Part shown: positions 20,897 through 29,678 of the stretch, piece after piece
How the letters are laid out: each line of letters begins with the position of its first letter
How positions within the stretch are numbered: position 1 is the stretch's first letter
Source of the DNA: Cryobacterium frigoriphilum
Lineage (GTDB): Bacteria; Actinomycetota; Actinomycetes; Actinomycetales; Microbacteriaceae
Direction: 5' to 3'
Length of the DNA stretch: 64,000 nucleotides
Assembly (NCBI RefSeq): GCF_004403305.1
Contig: NZ_SOHE01000013.1
Span: 1 to 64,000 of the forward strand
Position numbers and translations under genes: made by a program
The notes under the pieces: model-generated
Database searches by the model: none
Told to the model about the DNA's origin: nothing
The model's input: the letters and a program-made list of their open reading frames with translations, nothing else

Positions 20897-21274
20897 CTAG
20901 TCCTGAACCTTGTGCGCGGGAAGCTCGATCGGTACGACCGGGCAATCTTTCCACAAACGCTCGAGACCGTAGTACTCGCGCTCTTCCTCGTGGAAAACGT
21001 GCACCACCAAGTCCCCAAAGTCTATCAGAACCCAGCGGCCCGCCGTGCGCCCCTCGCGACGCAGCGGCTTGTGGCCGGCCTCGATCAGCTTGTCTTCGAT
21101 TTCGCCGGCGATGGCAATCACGTTGCGCTCTGAGCGGCCCGTGACCATGAAGAAGATGTCGGCGAGCGGAAGCGGGTTCGACACGTCGAGCGCGACGAGG
21201 TTTTCGCCGCCCTTGTCGTCGGCCGCGAGAACGGCCACCTGCAGAAGCTCGTGTGCGTGGGGTGTAGCGGTCAT
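20897..21274 (-). CDS. rsfS: Ribosomal silencing factor RsfS
   Basis: This is a 125-residue protein of the Iojap/RsfS family with VALDVSNPLPLADIFFMVTG, GRTAGRWVLIDFGDLVVHVF and EREYYGLERLW, all family hallmarks. It binds uL14 and blocks subunit joining under starvation. ATG 21274 is chosen for its AAGGA ribosome site nine bases upstream; the longer upstream frame lacks family similarity. Its position after nadD, with one hypothetical gene between, is the standard actinobacterial context. Confidence 0.95.
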   Translation of the reverse strand: MTATPHAHELLQVAVLAADDKGGENLVALDVSNPLPLADIFFMVTGRSERNVIAIAGEIEDKLIEAGHKPLRREGRTAGRWVLIDFGDLVVHVFHEEEREYYGLERLWKDCPVVPIELPAHKVQD

Positions 21275-21359
21275 AAAGTTAAATCCTTGAGTCTGGAAGA
21301 GAGATGCGAGTGAATTCGAGAAGCGGCGACCGAGAAGCGGATGCCTGAAAAAAGGTGGC

Positions 21360-22667
21360 CTAGAAGATGTTGAGCAGGTAGCCACCGACGAACAGGGCCA
21401 GCACGCCGAGCGCGAGGACCGCCGCCGTGATGGCGAGCACCGCCGGAAGCGAGGGCAAGCGTCGCTTGGGCGCCGCCATGACATTACGAGTGGACGCGTG
21501 GGTGCTCACGGCCCGGCTGGCGCTGACCGGCGCGGCGGCGCCGGGTGCACCATCGTCGTCGAACTGGTCGAGCATGTGGTCCATCTCCGAGGAGTCGAAG
21601 TGGTTGGGCAGCTGACCGGTCGACCCCAGGCTGCGGGGAAGATCGAACGAACCGGTGATCAGGATCTCACCGGAATCGGTGAGCGGCCCCGACGTCGACC
21701 CCTGGTTGGGAATCGACGGAAGAATGAGGGCGTTCGTCGTGGTGGGAATGCCACCGGCGCCCAGGCCGCGGGCCATGATCTGGTCGAAGGGCTCTGCTTC
21801 ATCGAACGGCCGCGCTCGGTCGTACGACGCGGGGCGCACATCGGCCGACGGCTCGTCGTCGTCACTGTCGACCGACCAGTGTCCGACAGGCGGGTGCAGG
21901 CCGGGCAGGCGGCTCGCGTCGAACGGAGCCGGTGTCGGGCTGGACTGGCGGCTCACTGCGGGTCGCCCATGATTGGCGGGCACCGGCGGAATCGGCACGC
22001 TGTCGTCGACGGCGAGGGGTGCGGGCGGGCGAACGGGCGAGGGCCGAACGGCCGATGGGCGCGCCATCGGCGTTCGGACGGCCGCGGGCGGCTGCGTCAC
22101 CGCGGGTGAGTCGTCTAACGGTTCGGGAGCGGATGAGGGCGTGGCCGGGCTCGGGGTGGCAACAGATGAGTCGTCGGCCCCGGCGGGGTGTGCGGCCGTG
22201 TTGCGCGCTCGCAGTTCGCGGCGAGTGTAGGTGCGCTCGGTCGTGACCGGTGCTGACTCTGCGGCGGGCCGCTCGGTAACGTCAGGCTTCGCGGCGACTG
22301 CGGGCTTCGCGGTGGCGTCGGCCTGCAGTACGGCTGCGGGCTTGGACGTGGCCTTTGCTGCCTGCTTGGCTGACGGTTTGGCCAGTGCTTTCTCGGCCGC
22401 GGCGTCGGCGCTGCGTGCCCGGCGGGCTGCCTTGGCCGACTGCGGAGCGGCGGGGGCGGCATCCGTCGGCGCGCCAGCGGTCGAAGCAGAATCGGCCTTG
22501 GCGGAATCGACCGGGGCGGCATCCGTCTTGGCCGGACTGGGCGCGTCGGGGGCGCTGTTGTCAGCGGGGTGACGCCCGTGGTGGTCGGTCGACGCCTTCG
22601 CCTGACTGTCGGCCAGCTCTCGGGCTTGGCGCCTGGTCAGTGGCTGCGGGTCGTTGCCCAACGTCAT
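21360..22667 (-). CDS. Low-complexity protein with a C-terminal membrane anchor
   Basis: The 435-residue protein has an Ala/Pro/Ser-rich disordered body with an N-terminal [16 protein letters not shown] charged helix, a similar [10 protein letters not shown] motif near residue 150, and one hydrophobic segment at the very C-terminus (about 410-432). It is therefore tail-anchored with the body in the cytoplasm. ATGA overlap with the nadD stop (22664-22667) puts it in the nadD-rsfS operon. Proteins of this shape at this locus are seen in related genera but have no known role. Confidence 0.75.
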   Translation of the reverse strand: MTLGNDPQPLTRRQARELADSQAKASTDHHGRHPADNSAPDAPSPAKTDAAPVDSAKADSASTAGAPTDAAPAAPQSAKAARRARSADAAAEKALAKPSAKQAAKATSKPAAVLQADATAKPAVAAKPDVTERPAAESAPVTTERTYTRRELRARNTAAHPAGADDSSVATPSPATPSSAPEPLDDSPAVTQPPAAVRTPMARPSAVRPSPVRPPAPLAVDDSVPIPPVPANHGRPAVSRQSSPTPAPFDASRLPGLHPPVGHWSVDSDDDEPSADVRPASYDRARPFDEAEPFDQIMARGLGAGGIPTTTNALILPSIPNQGSTSGPLTDSGEILITGSFDLPRSLGSTGQLPNHFDSSEMDHMLDQFDDDGAPGAAAPVSASRAVSTHASTRNVMAAPKRRLPSLPAVLAITAAVLALGVLALFVGGYLLNIF

Positions 22668-23296
22668 GCCACACTCCGATACAGATGATGCTTTGAGATG
22701 TACTGGACAACCCCGTCGGGGACCAGATACCAGACCGGGAAGCCCCGGTTCACACGTGCCCGGCAGTCAGTGGACGAGATGGCCAGAGCCGGAACCTCCA
22801 GCAAGCTTACGTCCTGGTTCGGTAAACCCGAAACACTCAGCTCATGACCCGGGCGACTCACAGCCACGAAATGGGCCAGTTCCCACAGTTCCTGAACGTC
22901 TTTCCACCCCAGGATCTGGGTGATGGCATCGGCGCCGGTGATGAAGAAGAGCTCGGCGTCTGGCCGTTCCGCGTGCAGGTCGCGCAGGGTGTCGATCGTG
23001 TACGTCGGCCCGGTGCGGCTGATGTCGACCCGGCTGACGGTGAACCGCGGATTCGATGCGGTCGCGATGACCGTCATCAGGTAACGGTGCTCCCCCTGGG
23101 TCACACCGTGTTTTTGCCACGGCTGCCCGGTCGGAACAAAGATGACCTCGTCAAGGTCGAAGCTCTGCGCGACCTCGCTCGCGGCCACCAGGTGCCCGTG
23201 GTGGATGGGATCGAAGGTACCACCCATCACGCCAATTCGCGGGCGACGGGTCGTCAGTGATGTCACCACGCCGTGGTGATTGACTTCAAGGTGCAC
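22664..23296 (-). CDS. nadD: Nicotinate-mononucleotide adenylyltransferase
   Basis: The 210-residue nucleotidyltransferase has [12 protein letters not shown] (about residues 25-36), [18 protein letters not shown] and the C-terminal ISSTDCR motif, all diagnostic of NadD, which forms deamido-NAD from nicotinate mononucleotide and ATP. The start is uncertain: ATG 23296 has no ribosome site, and a GTG about eleven codons later would place the first strand closer to the end as in relatives. It is part of the proB-proA-nadD-rsfS set. Confidence 0.93.
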   Translation of the reverse strand: MHLEVNHHGVVTSLTTRRPRIGVMGGTFDPIHHGHLVAASEVAQSFDLDEVIFVPTGQPWQKHGVTQGEHRYLMTVIATASNPRFTVSRVDISRTGPTYTIDTLRDLHAERPDAELFFITGADAITQILGWKDVQELWELAHFVAVSRPGHELSVSGLPNQDVSLLEVPALAISSTDCRARVNRGFPVWYLVPDGVVQYISKHHLYRSVA

Positions 23297-23318
23297 ATAG
23301 TGTTCCGAACGACGAAGC

Positions 23319-23546
23319 TCAGTGTCCGCCCGCCGACGACCCGCCGCCGTGCGCCTTGGCGTACGCTTCGGCCTTGGCGCTGTGGCGGTTCGCGACGTCG
23401 CGGTAGCTCCACAGCACGCCGGCGAGGGCGACGAACAGCACGAGCGCCACGGCCGGGTAGGTCAGCAGCGGTAGGGGCAACTCAACGACAGCGTGTTCGG
23501 CCTCGGCCAGCACACTAGTCACAAACGCAGCGTTCACAAACGACAT
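23319..23546 (-). CDS. Small single-pass membrane protein
   Basis: ATG at 23546 has a strong AAGGAG six bases upstream and gives 75 residues. One membrane helix (about 27-45) is followed by a cytoplasmic tail [20 protein letters not shown] rich in charge and then a Gly/Ser/His end. It lies between proA and nadD, a place where related genomes often carry a similar small protein. Function unknown. Confidence 0.78.
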   Translation of the reverse strand: MSFVNAAFVTSVLAEAEHAVVELPLPLLTYPAVALVLFVALAGVLWSYRDVANRHSAKAEAYAKAHGGGSSAGGH

Positions 23547-23605
23547 GGGATCTCCTTCAGACAAAAATTATGAGGCGTAAGCCGTCGAATACATCCTAGT
23601 GCGGG

Positions 23606-24874
23606 CTACGCGCGCACCTGTCCCGAGCCGCGCACGACCCACTTGGTGCTGGTCAGTTCCGGCAGGCCCATCGGGCCGCGGGCGTGCAGCTTCTGGGTGG
23701 AGATACCCACCTCCGCGCCGAAGCCGAACTCGCCGCCATCCGTGAACCGGGTCGACGTGTTCACCATGACGGATGCGGAATCCACCTCGCTCAGAAAGCG
23801 CTCCGCGTTCGCGAGGTCGTTGGTCACGATCGATTCGGTGTGACCGGTCGAATAGCGACGGATGTGCGCGATCGCCTCGTCGAGGGAATCCACGATCTTC
23901 ACCGAGATGTCGAGGCTCATGTACTCCGTCGACCAGTCCTCCTCGGTTGCGGGAACCGCGGCCGGGTAGAGAGAGCGAGCACGGGCATCCGCGTGAATGG
24001 TCACGCCGGACGCGGTGAGCTTGTCCAGCACGGCCGGTAACAGGCGCGCGGCCGCGTGGCGGTGCACGAGCAGCGTCTCGAGCGCGTTGCAGACGCTCGG
24101 GCGGTGAGTCTTGGAGTTGTGCACGATGTCGATCGCCCACTGCTCGGGCGCACTCTCGTCGAGGTAGACGTGCACCACACCGGCGCCGGTTTCGATGACC
24201 GGCACCGTGGACTCGGTGACAACGGTGTTGATGAGGTTCGCGCTACCACGGGGAATGAGCACGTCGACGTAGCCGCGGCTCTTCATGAGCTCGGTCGCTC
24301 CGGCGCGGCCGAAGGGGTCGATGGTCTGCACGCTCTCTGCGGGCAGTCCGGCGCTCTCGATCGCGGCCTGCACGACGGCGACGAGCACCCGGTTGGTGTT
24401 TTCGGCGGCGGATCCGCCGCGCAGAACGGCAGCGTTGCCGCTCTTCAGGGCGATCGCTGCGATGTCGACGGTCACGTTCGGTCGGGCCTCATAGATGACG
24501 CCGACGACACCGAAGGGCACCCGAACCTGGCTGATCTTGATGCCGTTGGGCAGGCTGCTGCCGCGCACGACCGTTCCGATCGGGTCGGTCAGGCCGATGA
24601 TCGCCTCGACGGCGTCGGCGAGGGCGGCGATGCGCGCAGCGTCCAGGGTCAGGCGGTCAAGCAGCCCGGCGGAGATGGCCTTGGCGACGCCGTTCGCGAG
24701 GTCGACCTCGTTGGCCTCGATGATCGCGGCGGAGTTCGTGCGAAGCCCCCCCGCGATGGCGGCGAGGGCCCGGTTCTTCACCTCGGTCGGAGCGGAAGCG
24801 AGTTTCAGTGAGGCGCGGCGGGCGGCCTCGAGAGTCGGTGTGAGCGGTGCGATTTCGGTCAGCGGCTGCAGCAT
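23606..24874 (-). CDS. proA: Glutamate-5-semialdehyde dehydrogenase
   Basis: The 422-residue enzyme reduces glutamyl-5-phosphate with NADPH in proline synthesis. It shows VPFGVVGVIYEARPNVT, the ALKSGNAAVLRGGSAA cofactor-binding segment, the catalytic cysteine in THRPSVCNALETLLVH and the C-terminal GPMGLPELTSTKWVVRG end. Length matches the family. The gene lies 19 bases downstream of the first proB copy on the same strand, so kinase and reductase are co-transcribed. Confidence 0.97.
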   Translation of the reverse strand: MLQPLTEIAPLTPTLEAARRASLKLASAPTEVKNRALAAIAGGLRTNSAAIIEANEVDLANGVAKAISAGLLDRLTLDAARIAALADAVEAIIGLTDPIGTVVRGSSLPNGIKISQVRVPFGVVGVIYEARPNVTVDIAAIALKSGNAAVLRGGSAAENTNRVLVAVVQAAIESAGLPAESVQTIDPFGRAGATELMKSRGYVDVLIPRGSANLINTVVTESTVPVIETGAGVVHVYLDESAPEQWAIDIVHNSKTHRPSVCNALETLLVHRHAAARLLPAVLDKLTASGVTIHADARARSLYPAAVPATEEDWSTEYMSLDISVKIVDSLDEAIAHIRRYSTGHTESIVTNDLANAERFLSEVDSASVMVNTSTRFTDGGEFGFGAEVGISTQKLHARGPMGLPELTSTKWVVRGSGQVRA

Positions 24875-24893
24875 CCGCCCAGTTTACACGGGC

Positions 24894-25730
24894 CTACTTT
24901 AAGACGCCTGTGCTGCCGTCCGGCCACGACATCGTGTGCCCCCTGGTCGTGGGCGAGGGCTCGAACCAGGTTCCGACGCGCTCCCCGCGCAGGGCCTCGG
25001 CCACGAGGCCGGTCGAGGTCACGAGCACGGCGGTGCCCGCGGCGGCGGCAATGCGGGCCGCGGTCACCTTCGTGCTCGCTCCCCCGGTGCCCACGCCCGA
25101 CGGGCCGGCGGCCGAGAAGACCATTCCCGGCAGGGGGTCCCCGGCGTCGACGTGCACGATGCGCTCGGCGCCCGGCAGGTGCGGCGGCCGCGTGTAGAGC
25201 GCGTCGACGTCGCTGAGCAGCACGAGCAGATCGGCCTGGATCAGGGTCGCCACGAGCGCCGCGAGCCGATCGTTGTCGCCGAAACGAATCTCATGGGTCG
25301 CCACGGTGTCGTTCTCATTGACGATCGGCATGATGCGCAACCCGAGAAGGCGCTCCATGGCCCGTTGCGCGTTGCCGCGGTGGGCAGGATTCTCCAGGTC
25401 ATGCGCGGTCAGCAGCACCTGTCCGGCCACGATGTCGTAGCGGTCGAGGCTGTCCTGATAGCGGAACACGAGCAAATTCTGGCCGACGGATGCCGCGGCC
25501 TGTTGCGTCGCGAGGTCGGTCGGGCGCTCGTCGAGGTTGAGGTAGGGCATGCCGATCGCGATCGCGCCGGAGGACACGAGCACGACCTCCGCCCCGCGCA
25601 TGTGCGTCTCGGCGAGGGCGTCAACAAGCACGGCGATCTGGCCGGCATTCGCGCCGGAGATCGACGACGATCCGACCTTCACGACGATGCGGGCGGCCGA
25701 CCGCACCACACTCTGCGAGTGGGCCCTCAT
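24894..25730 (-). CDS. proB: Glutamate 5-kinase, copy next to proA
   Basis: This 278-residue amino-acid kinase lacks the C-terminal PUA domain of E. coli ProB. Motifs are RIVVKVGSSSISG (phosphate loop), VLVSSGAIAIGMPYL, RYQDSLDRY, PIVNENDTVA, GDNDRLAALVATLI and GTGGASTKVTAARIA. It starts proline synthesis and is normally inhibited by proline. ATG at 25730 follows AGGGG. A second proB at 31413-32219 is roughly two-thirds identical by eye. The C-terminal 20 residues differ from that copy. Confidence 0.95.
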   Translation of the reverse strand: MRAHSQSVVRSAARIVVKVGSSSISGANAGQIAVLVDALAETHMRGAEVVLVSSGAIAIGMPYLNLDERPTDLATQQAAASVGQNLLVFRYQDSLDRYDIVAGQVLLTAHDLENPAHRGNAQRAMERLLGLRIMPIVNENDTVATHEIRFGDNDRLAALVATLIQADLLVLLSDVDALYTRPPHLPGAERIVHVDAGDPLPGMVFSAAGPSGVGTGGASTKVTAARIAAAAGTAVLVTSTGLVAEALRGERVGTWFEPSPTTRGHTMSWPDGSTGVLK

Positions 25731-26064
25731 CGACCCCTGTTCCCCACGGTCTCAACAGTCACAACGAGCAACCCCACAAACTACCGGCCTTTCGGCGCCG
25801 ACACCGGCCACGCCGCGCGCAACCAAGCGCAGTTTACCGAAATCCTTGCGCAGGTAATCGCCGCACTGGGCTCAAAACAGTCACGCTATCCTCCGTGAGC
25901 AAACCACCCCCCGTCAACCGCCCCGAAATGGGGACATACGCCCATTAGGGGCTGAAATATGCTCACGTAACGAACCTGCGGCCCGCTCACCCTGCTTACC
26001 GCTCGCTCGCCCCTCGCTCACCCTGACAAGTCGCAGCCCTCACCCGAGAAAAAGAGGTACAACT
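25731..26064. other. 334-base divergent gap with nested inverted repeats
   Basis: This gap separates proB from the divergent sugar genes. It holds CGTGAGCA (25894-25901) and its complement TGCTCACG (25960-25967), enclosing AATGGG/CCCATT around 8 bases. Both sit about 100 bases before the first plus-strand gene and may be an operator or a hairpin in its leader. No coding frame is convincing here. Confidence 0.4.
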
Positions 26065-27120
26065 TTGCATATTGTCGTGTCCGGCGGAGCCGGCTTTCTC
26101 GGCTCGCATCTCTGCGAGACCCTGCTCGACCGTGGCGATTCCGTTACCTGTGTCGATAATCTGGTGACGGGACGTGAGGAGAATCTGTCCCACATCCGCA
26201 AGAATCCACGCTTCACCTTTCTGACCGTTGACGTCACAGATCGGGATGCCCTCGATCTCGCCCTCGGCGACGTGCCGGTGGATGCGGTCGCTCATCTGGC
26301 CAGCGCCGCCTCGCCGCCCGACTACCACCGCATCCCGCTCGAGACGCTGCTGGTCGGCAGTCGAGGCACGGAAAACATGCTGGAACTCGCCGACCGGCAT
26401 GGCGCCCGGTTCATTCTGGCGTCCACGAGCGAGGTTTACGGTGACCCCGCGGTGCATCCGCAACGCGAGGACTACTGGGGCAACGTCAACCCGACCGGTC
26501 CACGCAGTGTTTACGACGAGGCCAAGCGCTATGCGGAAGCGGTGACGACGGCTTACGGACGCTCACGCGGCACCAATGTCGGAATCGTGCGCATCTTCAA
26601 CACGTACGGGCCCAGGATGCGGGCCATCGACGGCCGGGTAGTGACCTCGTTCATCGCCCAGGCGTTGAACGGTGATTCGCTGTCCATCTACGGCGACGGG
26701 TCACAGACCCGAAGCTTCTGCTATGTCGACGATCTCATTCGCGGGCTCATCGCTCTTCTGGATTCGACCGAGACAGGCCCGGTCAACATTGGGAACCCGG
26801 CCGAACGCACCGTCGCGAGTCTCGCCGAGCTCATTGTGGCACTCTCCGGTTCCCAGTCGGAGATCGAGTATTTTCCCCTCCCGATCGATGATCCCACCCG
26901 ACGTAAGCCCAACATCGACCTGGCCATGCGCTCCCTGCAGTGGAGCCCTCGGGTGGGAATTCTGCAGGGCCTCAAGCAGACCATTGCGTGGTTCGCCAGC
27001 CGCCCGGAGGAGGTGCGCAATGCGGCGCCGTTTCTGGTCGGCGGACAGCCCGACGGGCAGTCGGACAGCCCGACCTCCGACACCTCCCTGGATCGGCTCT
27101 ACGCCGAACCGGCCGCCTGA
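26065..27120 (+). CDS. UDP-glucuronate decarboxylase-like SDR
   Basis: The 351-residue extended SDR has GGAGFLGSHL (residues 7-16), HLASAASPPDY, ASTSEVYGDP (about 118-127), the YDEAK catalytic pair (about Y150 and K154) and RIFNTYGPRMRAIDGRVV. The NTYGPRM and SPPDY motifs are those of UDP-glucuronate decarboxylase (UDP-xylose synthase) and close relatives. The likely role is making a nucleotide sugar for a surface polymer. The start is TTG at 26065, with AGAGG eight bases upstream. A 30-residue C-terminal tail is nonconserved. First gene of a three-gene plus-strand unit. Confidence 0.82.
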   Translation: MHIVVSGGAGFLGSHLCETLLDRGDSVTCVDNLVTGREENLSHIRKNPRFTFLTVDVTDRDALDLALGDVPVDAVAHLASAASPPDYHRIPLETLLVGSRGTENMLELADRHGARFILASTSEVYGDPAVHPQREDYWGNVNPTGPRSVYDEAKRYAEAVTTAYGRSRGTNVGIVRIFNTYGPRMRAIDGRVVTSFIAQALNGDSLSIYGDGSQTRSFCYVDDLIRGLIALLDSTETGPVNIGNPAERTVASLAELIVALSGSQSEIEYFPLPIDDPTRRKPNIDLAMRSLQWSPRVGILQGLKQTIAWFASRPEEVRNAAPFLVGGQPDGQSDSPTSDTSLDRLYAEPAA

Positions 27121-27174
27121 CATGCCCACCCATCACAGAAATGGCCGCTTCCAGGCCGAGAAAGAAGCACTCGC

Positions 27175-28293
27175 ATGAAGATTCTCGTCACCGGCGGAGC
27201 CGGATTCATTGGGTCGCACGTCGTGGATATTCTGCTCGGGCAGGGGCACGAGGTTCGGGTCTACGACAAACTGGTCGAACAGGTGCACTCGGGGAATGGC
27301 CCCCGCTATGTTTCCGAGGATGCCGAATTCATCTATGGCGAGATGAACGATGCCGAGGGCCTCACGACGGCGCTCAAGGGTGTTGACCAGATCGTGCATC
27401 TGGCCGCCGAGGTCGGTGTCGGCCAGTCCATGTACGAAATTTCCCGCTACGTCGACGCGAACACCGGCGGCACCGCCCGCCTTCTCGATGTCATCGTCAA
27501 TTCCAAGCACGAGGTGTCCAAGATTGTGGTGGCGTCCTCCATGTCCATCTATGGCGAGGGCTCGTACTGGTGTGCCGAGCACGGCGCCATCGCCCCCCGG
27601 CTGCGCTCGGAAGCCCAGCTGCGGGAACGCCGGTGGGAGCCCGCGTGCACCATCTGCGGCCACGACCTCTCCCCGGTCCCCACGGCCGAGAGCAAGCCGT
27701 TGTTTCCGACATCCGTCTACGCAATCTCGAAAATGGACCAGGAACTGCTGACCCTCTCGGTCGGTGCGGCCTACGGCATCGACGTCACGGCCGTGCGCTA
27801 CTTCAACACCTACGGTCCCCGCCAGGCTCTGTCGAACCCGTACACCGGGGTTGCCGCCATATTCAGCGGGCGAATTCTGAATGGATTGCCGCCCATCGTG
27901 ATGGAGGACGGAAACCAGAAGCGTGACTTCGTGCACGTGAAAGACGTCGCGACCGCGACCGTGCTGGCGCTGACGGCTCCGAAGGCGAACGGGCAGGCGA
28001 TCAACATCGGTATTGGCGATCCCGTCAGCATCTCCGAGGTCGCGACCACCCTGGCCCGCGCCCTGGGGCGTGAGGAGATCGAGCCGATCATCACGGGTGA
28101 GTACCGCGCGGGTGATATTCGGCACTGTTGGGCCGATCCGACACTCGCCAAGGACATCCTCGGATTCGAGCCGGAATACCGCTTTAGAGAGAAGGGCGTT
28201 GCCGAACTCGTCAACTGGGTCGGCTCGCAGACAGCGGTCGACAGGGTGAGCGCGGCCAACGACGAACTGCGCAAGCGCGGCCTCACGGTATGA
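27175..28293 (+). CDS. dTDP-L-rhamnose 4-epimerase-like SDR with cysteine insert
   Basis: The 372-residue SDR has GGAGFIGSHV (7-16), the SSMSIYGEG segment, YAISK (about Y182, K186) and RYFNTYGPRQALSNPYTGV. Between them lies an insert with W-C (about C133) and CTICG (C159, C162), a mark of the dTDP-L-rhamnose 4-epimerases (Tll/WbiB type) that make dTDP-6-deoxy-L-talose. The cysteines may hold zinc. The ribosome site AAAGAAG precedes ATG 27175. Its stop overlaps the next start (ATGA). No rhamnose pathway genes (rmlABCD) are in view, so they must be elsewhere. Confidence 0.75.
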   Translation: MKILVTGGAGFIGSHVVDILLGQGHEVRVYDKLVEQVHSGNGPRYVSEDAEFIYGEMNDAEGLTTALKGVDQIVHLAAEVGVGQSMYEISRYVDANTGGTARLLDVIVNSKHEVSKIVVASSMSIYGEGSYWCAEHGAIAPRLRSEAQLRERRWEPACTICGHDLSPVPTAESKPLFPTSVYAISKMDQELLTLSVGAAYGIDVTAVRYFNTYGPRQALSNPYTGVAAIFSGRILNGLPPIVMEDGNQKRDFVHVKDVATATVLALTAPKANGQAINIGIGDPVSISEVATTLARALGREEIEPIITGEYRAGDIRHCWADPTLAKDILGFEPEYRFREKGVAELVNWVGSQTAVDRVSAANDELRKRGLTV

Positions 28294-29678
28294 GCGACGC
28301 GGTACTGACCACACTGCTGGTCGGCGTTCAGATCGTCTATCTGGTCAGCGTGCTCGTGACGATCTGGTTCTACACCCTGCCGGTCAACCTTGTCGACCGA
28401 TCGGCCACGCTGCCCAGCAGGCTCCCGCCGATCGTACTGTTCTATCCGGTGCTGCGCGAACTCGAACAGACCATGCGCACCACCTTCACCGGCATGCTGC
28501 GGGCCGAGTATCCGGCGGGGCTGCTGCGCGTCATCGCGATCCCGAACGACAATGATCGGGAGACGATTGTGTCACTCGAACGACTCCAGTTGGAATTTCC
28601 GTTCCTGGAGGTGCTTCCCGTGCCGGCCACGACGCACCCCAGCTGGAACGCCGTCTGGGACGCGTGGCAGGCGAATCCGAAGGCCTACTGGTGGCACCAC
28701 GACAAGCGCAAGGGCGACAAGGACCTGCCGCCGAAGAAGACACGTCAGCTGATCTGGGCCATGTACCAGGTGGCTCCCGGCAACGAGGACGCGCTGCTGT
28801 CCTACATCGACGCGGACAGCGTCGTGCCGGCGGACTACTGGAAAACAGCCGCGATCGGCATGCAGACTTACGACGTGGTGCAGAACACGAATATTACCGG
28901 CAATCTGTTGAGCAGCTGGCCCGCGTCGTTCTACGCCATGGATCACATCGCGTGGGATTCATCGCTGTATAAGCACATGTCGGCGGATGGAAGGCATCCG
29001 TTTTATGTGCTCGGTAAGGGATTATTCTTTCGGTTCAGCGACCTGCTGACCGTCGGGGGCTTCCACCCGTGGCTGACGATCGAAGATCCCGAGATCGGTA
29101 TGCGAATGTGGACCAACGGGGCGCGGCTCGGAGTGGTCGAATCCCCACTGATCGAGGAGGTTCCGGCGACGTGGCGTCAGGGCGTCATCCAGCGGCGGCG
29201 TTGGGTTGCCGGGTTCTTTCAATCGTTGTCGACTCCCCTGACTCGAATGGGAATGACCCCGGCGCAACGGTTTCGCGCCCGACTCAACTTTGTGCCGTGC
29301 CTGTCGCTCGCCTTCAACCCGATCGGATTTGCCGTGGGTATCTGGGTGGTCGTCGACCAAACGCAGCCCAACCCGGTGGATTTCGGCTTGGGAACAACCG
29401 TACTCTCGGTCGGAACGATGCTTCTGGCCCTGACCCTCATGGTGTGGGGGATGGTGCAGGCGGGGCGTATGTCCCGGCCGGTGCTCCCCCGGGTGCGTGA
29501 CCGGGTCGGGTACGTGCTGAGGGTCAACCTGCTCTTCGTCTTGGTCTACTGGCTGTGGTGGTCAATCCCGCTCGCGCAGGGGTTCGCCATGTTCCGACGT
29601 GACGGCGGACTCGTCTGGGAGCGCACGGAAAAGCGCGATGCGAACAATGCTCTCGTTCGAGGCGACGTTCTCACCTGA
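28290..29678 (+). CDS. Membrane GT2 glycosyltransferase, processive type
   Basis: The 462-residue protein has one N-terminal membrane helix (about 5-28), a cytoplasmic GT-A domain and four or so C-terminal helices. D-D-D-QxxRW residues are present: SYIDADS (about D174-D176), TIEDPEIG (about 264) and QRRRW (about 301). This arrangement fits processive synthases of the hyaluronan/cellulose/beta-glucan group. Acceptor and sugar are unknown; the two upstream SDRs suggest a xylose- or deoxytalose-containing polymer. It overlaps the upstream SDR by ATGA and the convergent beta-helix gene by eight bases. Confidence 0.85.
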   Translation: MSDAVLTTLLVGVQIVYLVSVLVTIWFYTLPVNLVDRSATLPSRLPPIVLFYPVLRELEQTMRTTFTGMLRAEYPAGLLRVIAIPNDNDRETIVSLERLQLEFPFLEVLPVPATTHPSWNAVWDAWQANPKAYWWHHDKRKGDKDLPPKKTRQLIWAMYQVAPGNEDALLSYIDADSVVPADYWKTAAIGMQTYDVVQNTNITGNLLSSWPASFYAMDHIAWDSSLYKHMSADGRHPFYVLGKGLFFRFSDLLTVGGFHPWLTIEDPEIGMRMWTNGARLGVVESPLIEEVPATWRQGVIQRRRWVAGFFQSLSTPLTRMGMTPAQRFRARLNFVPCLSLAFNPIGFAVGIWVVVDQTQPNPVDFGLGTTVLSVGTMLLALTLMVWGMVQAGRMSRPVLPRVRDRVGYVLRVNLLFVLVYWLWWSIPLAQGFAMFRRDGGLVWERTEKRDANNALVRGDVLT

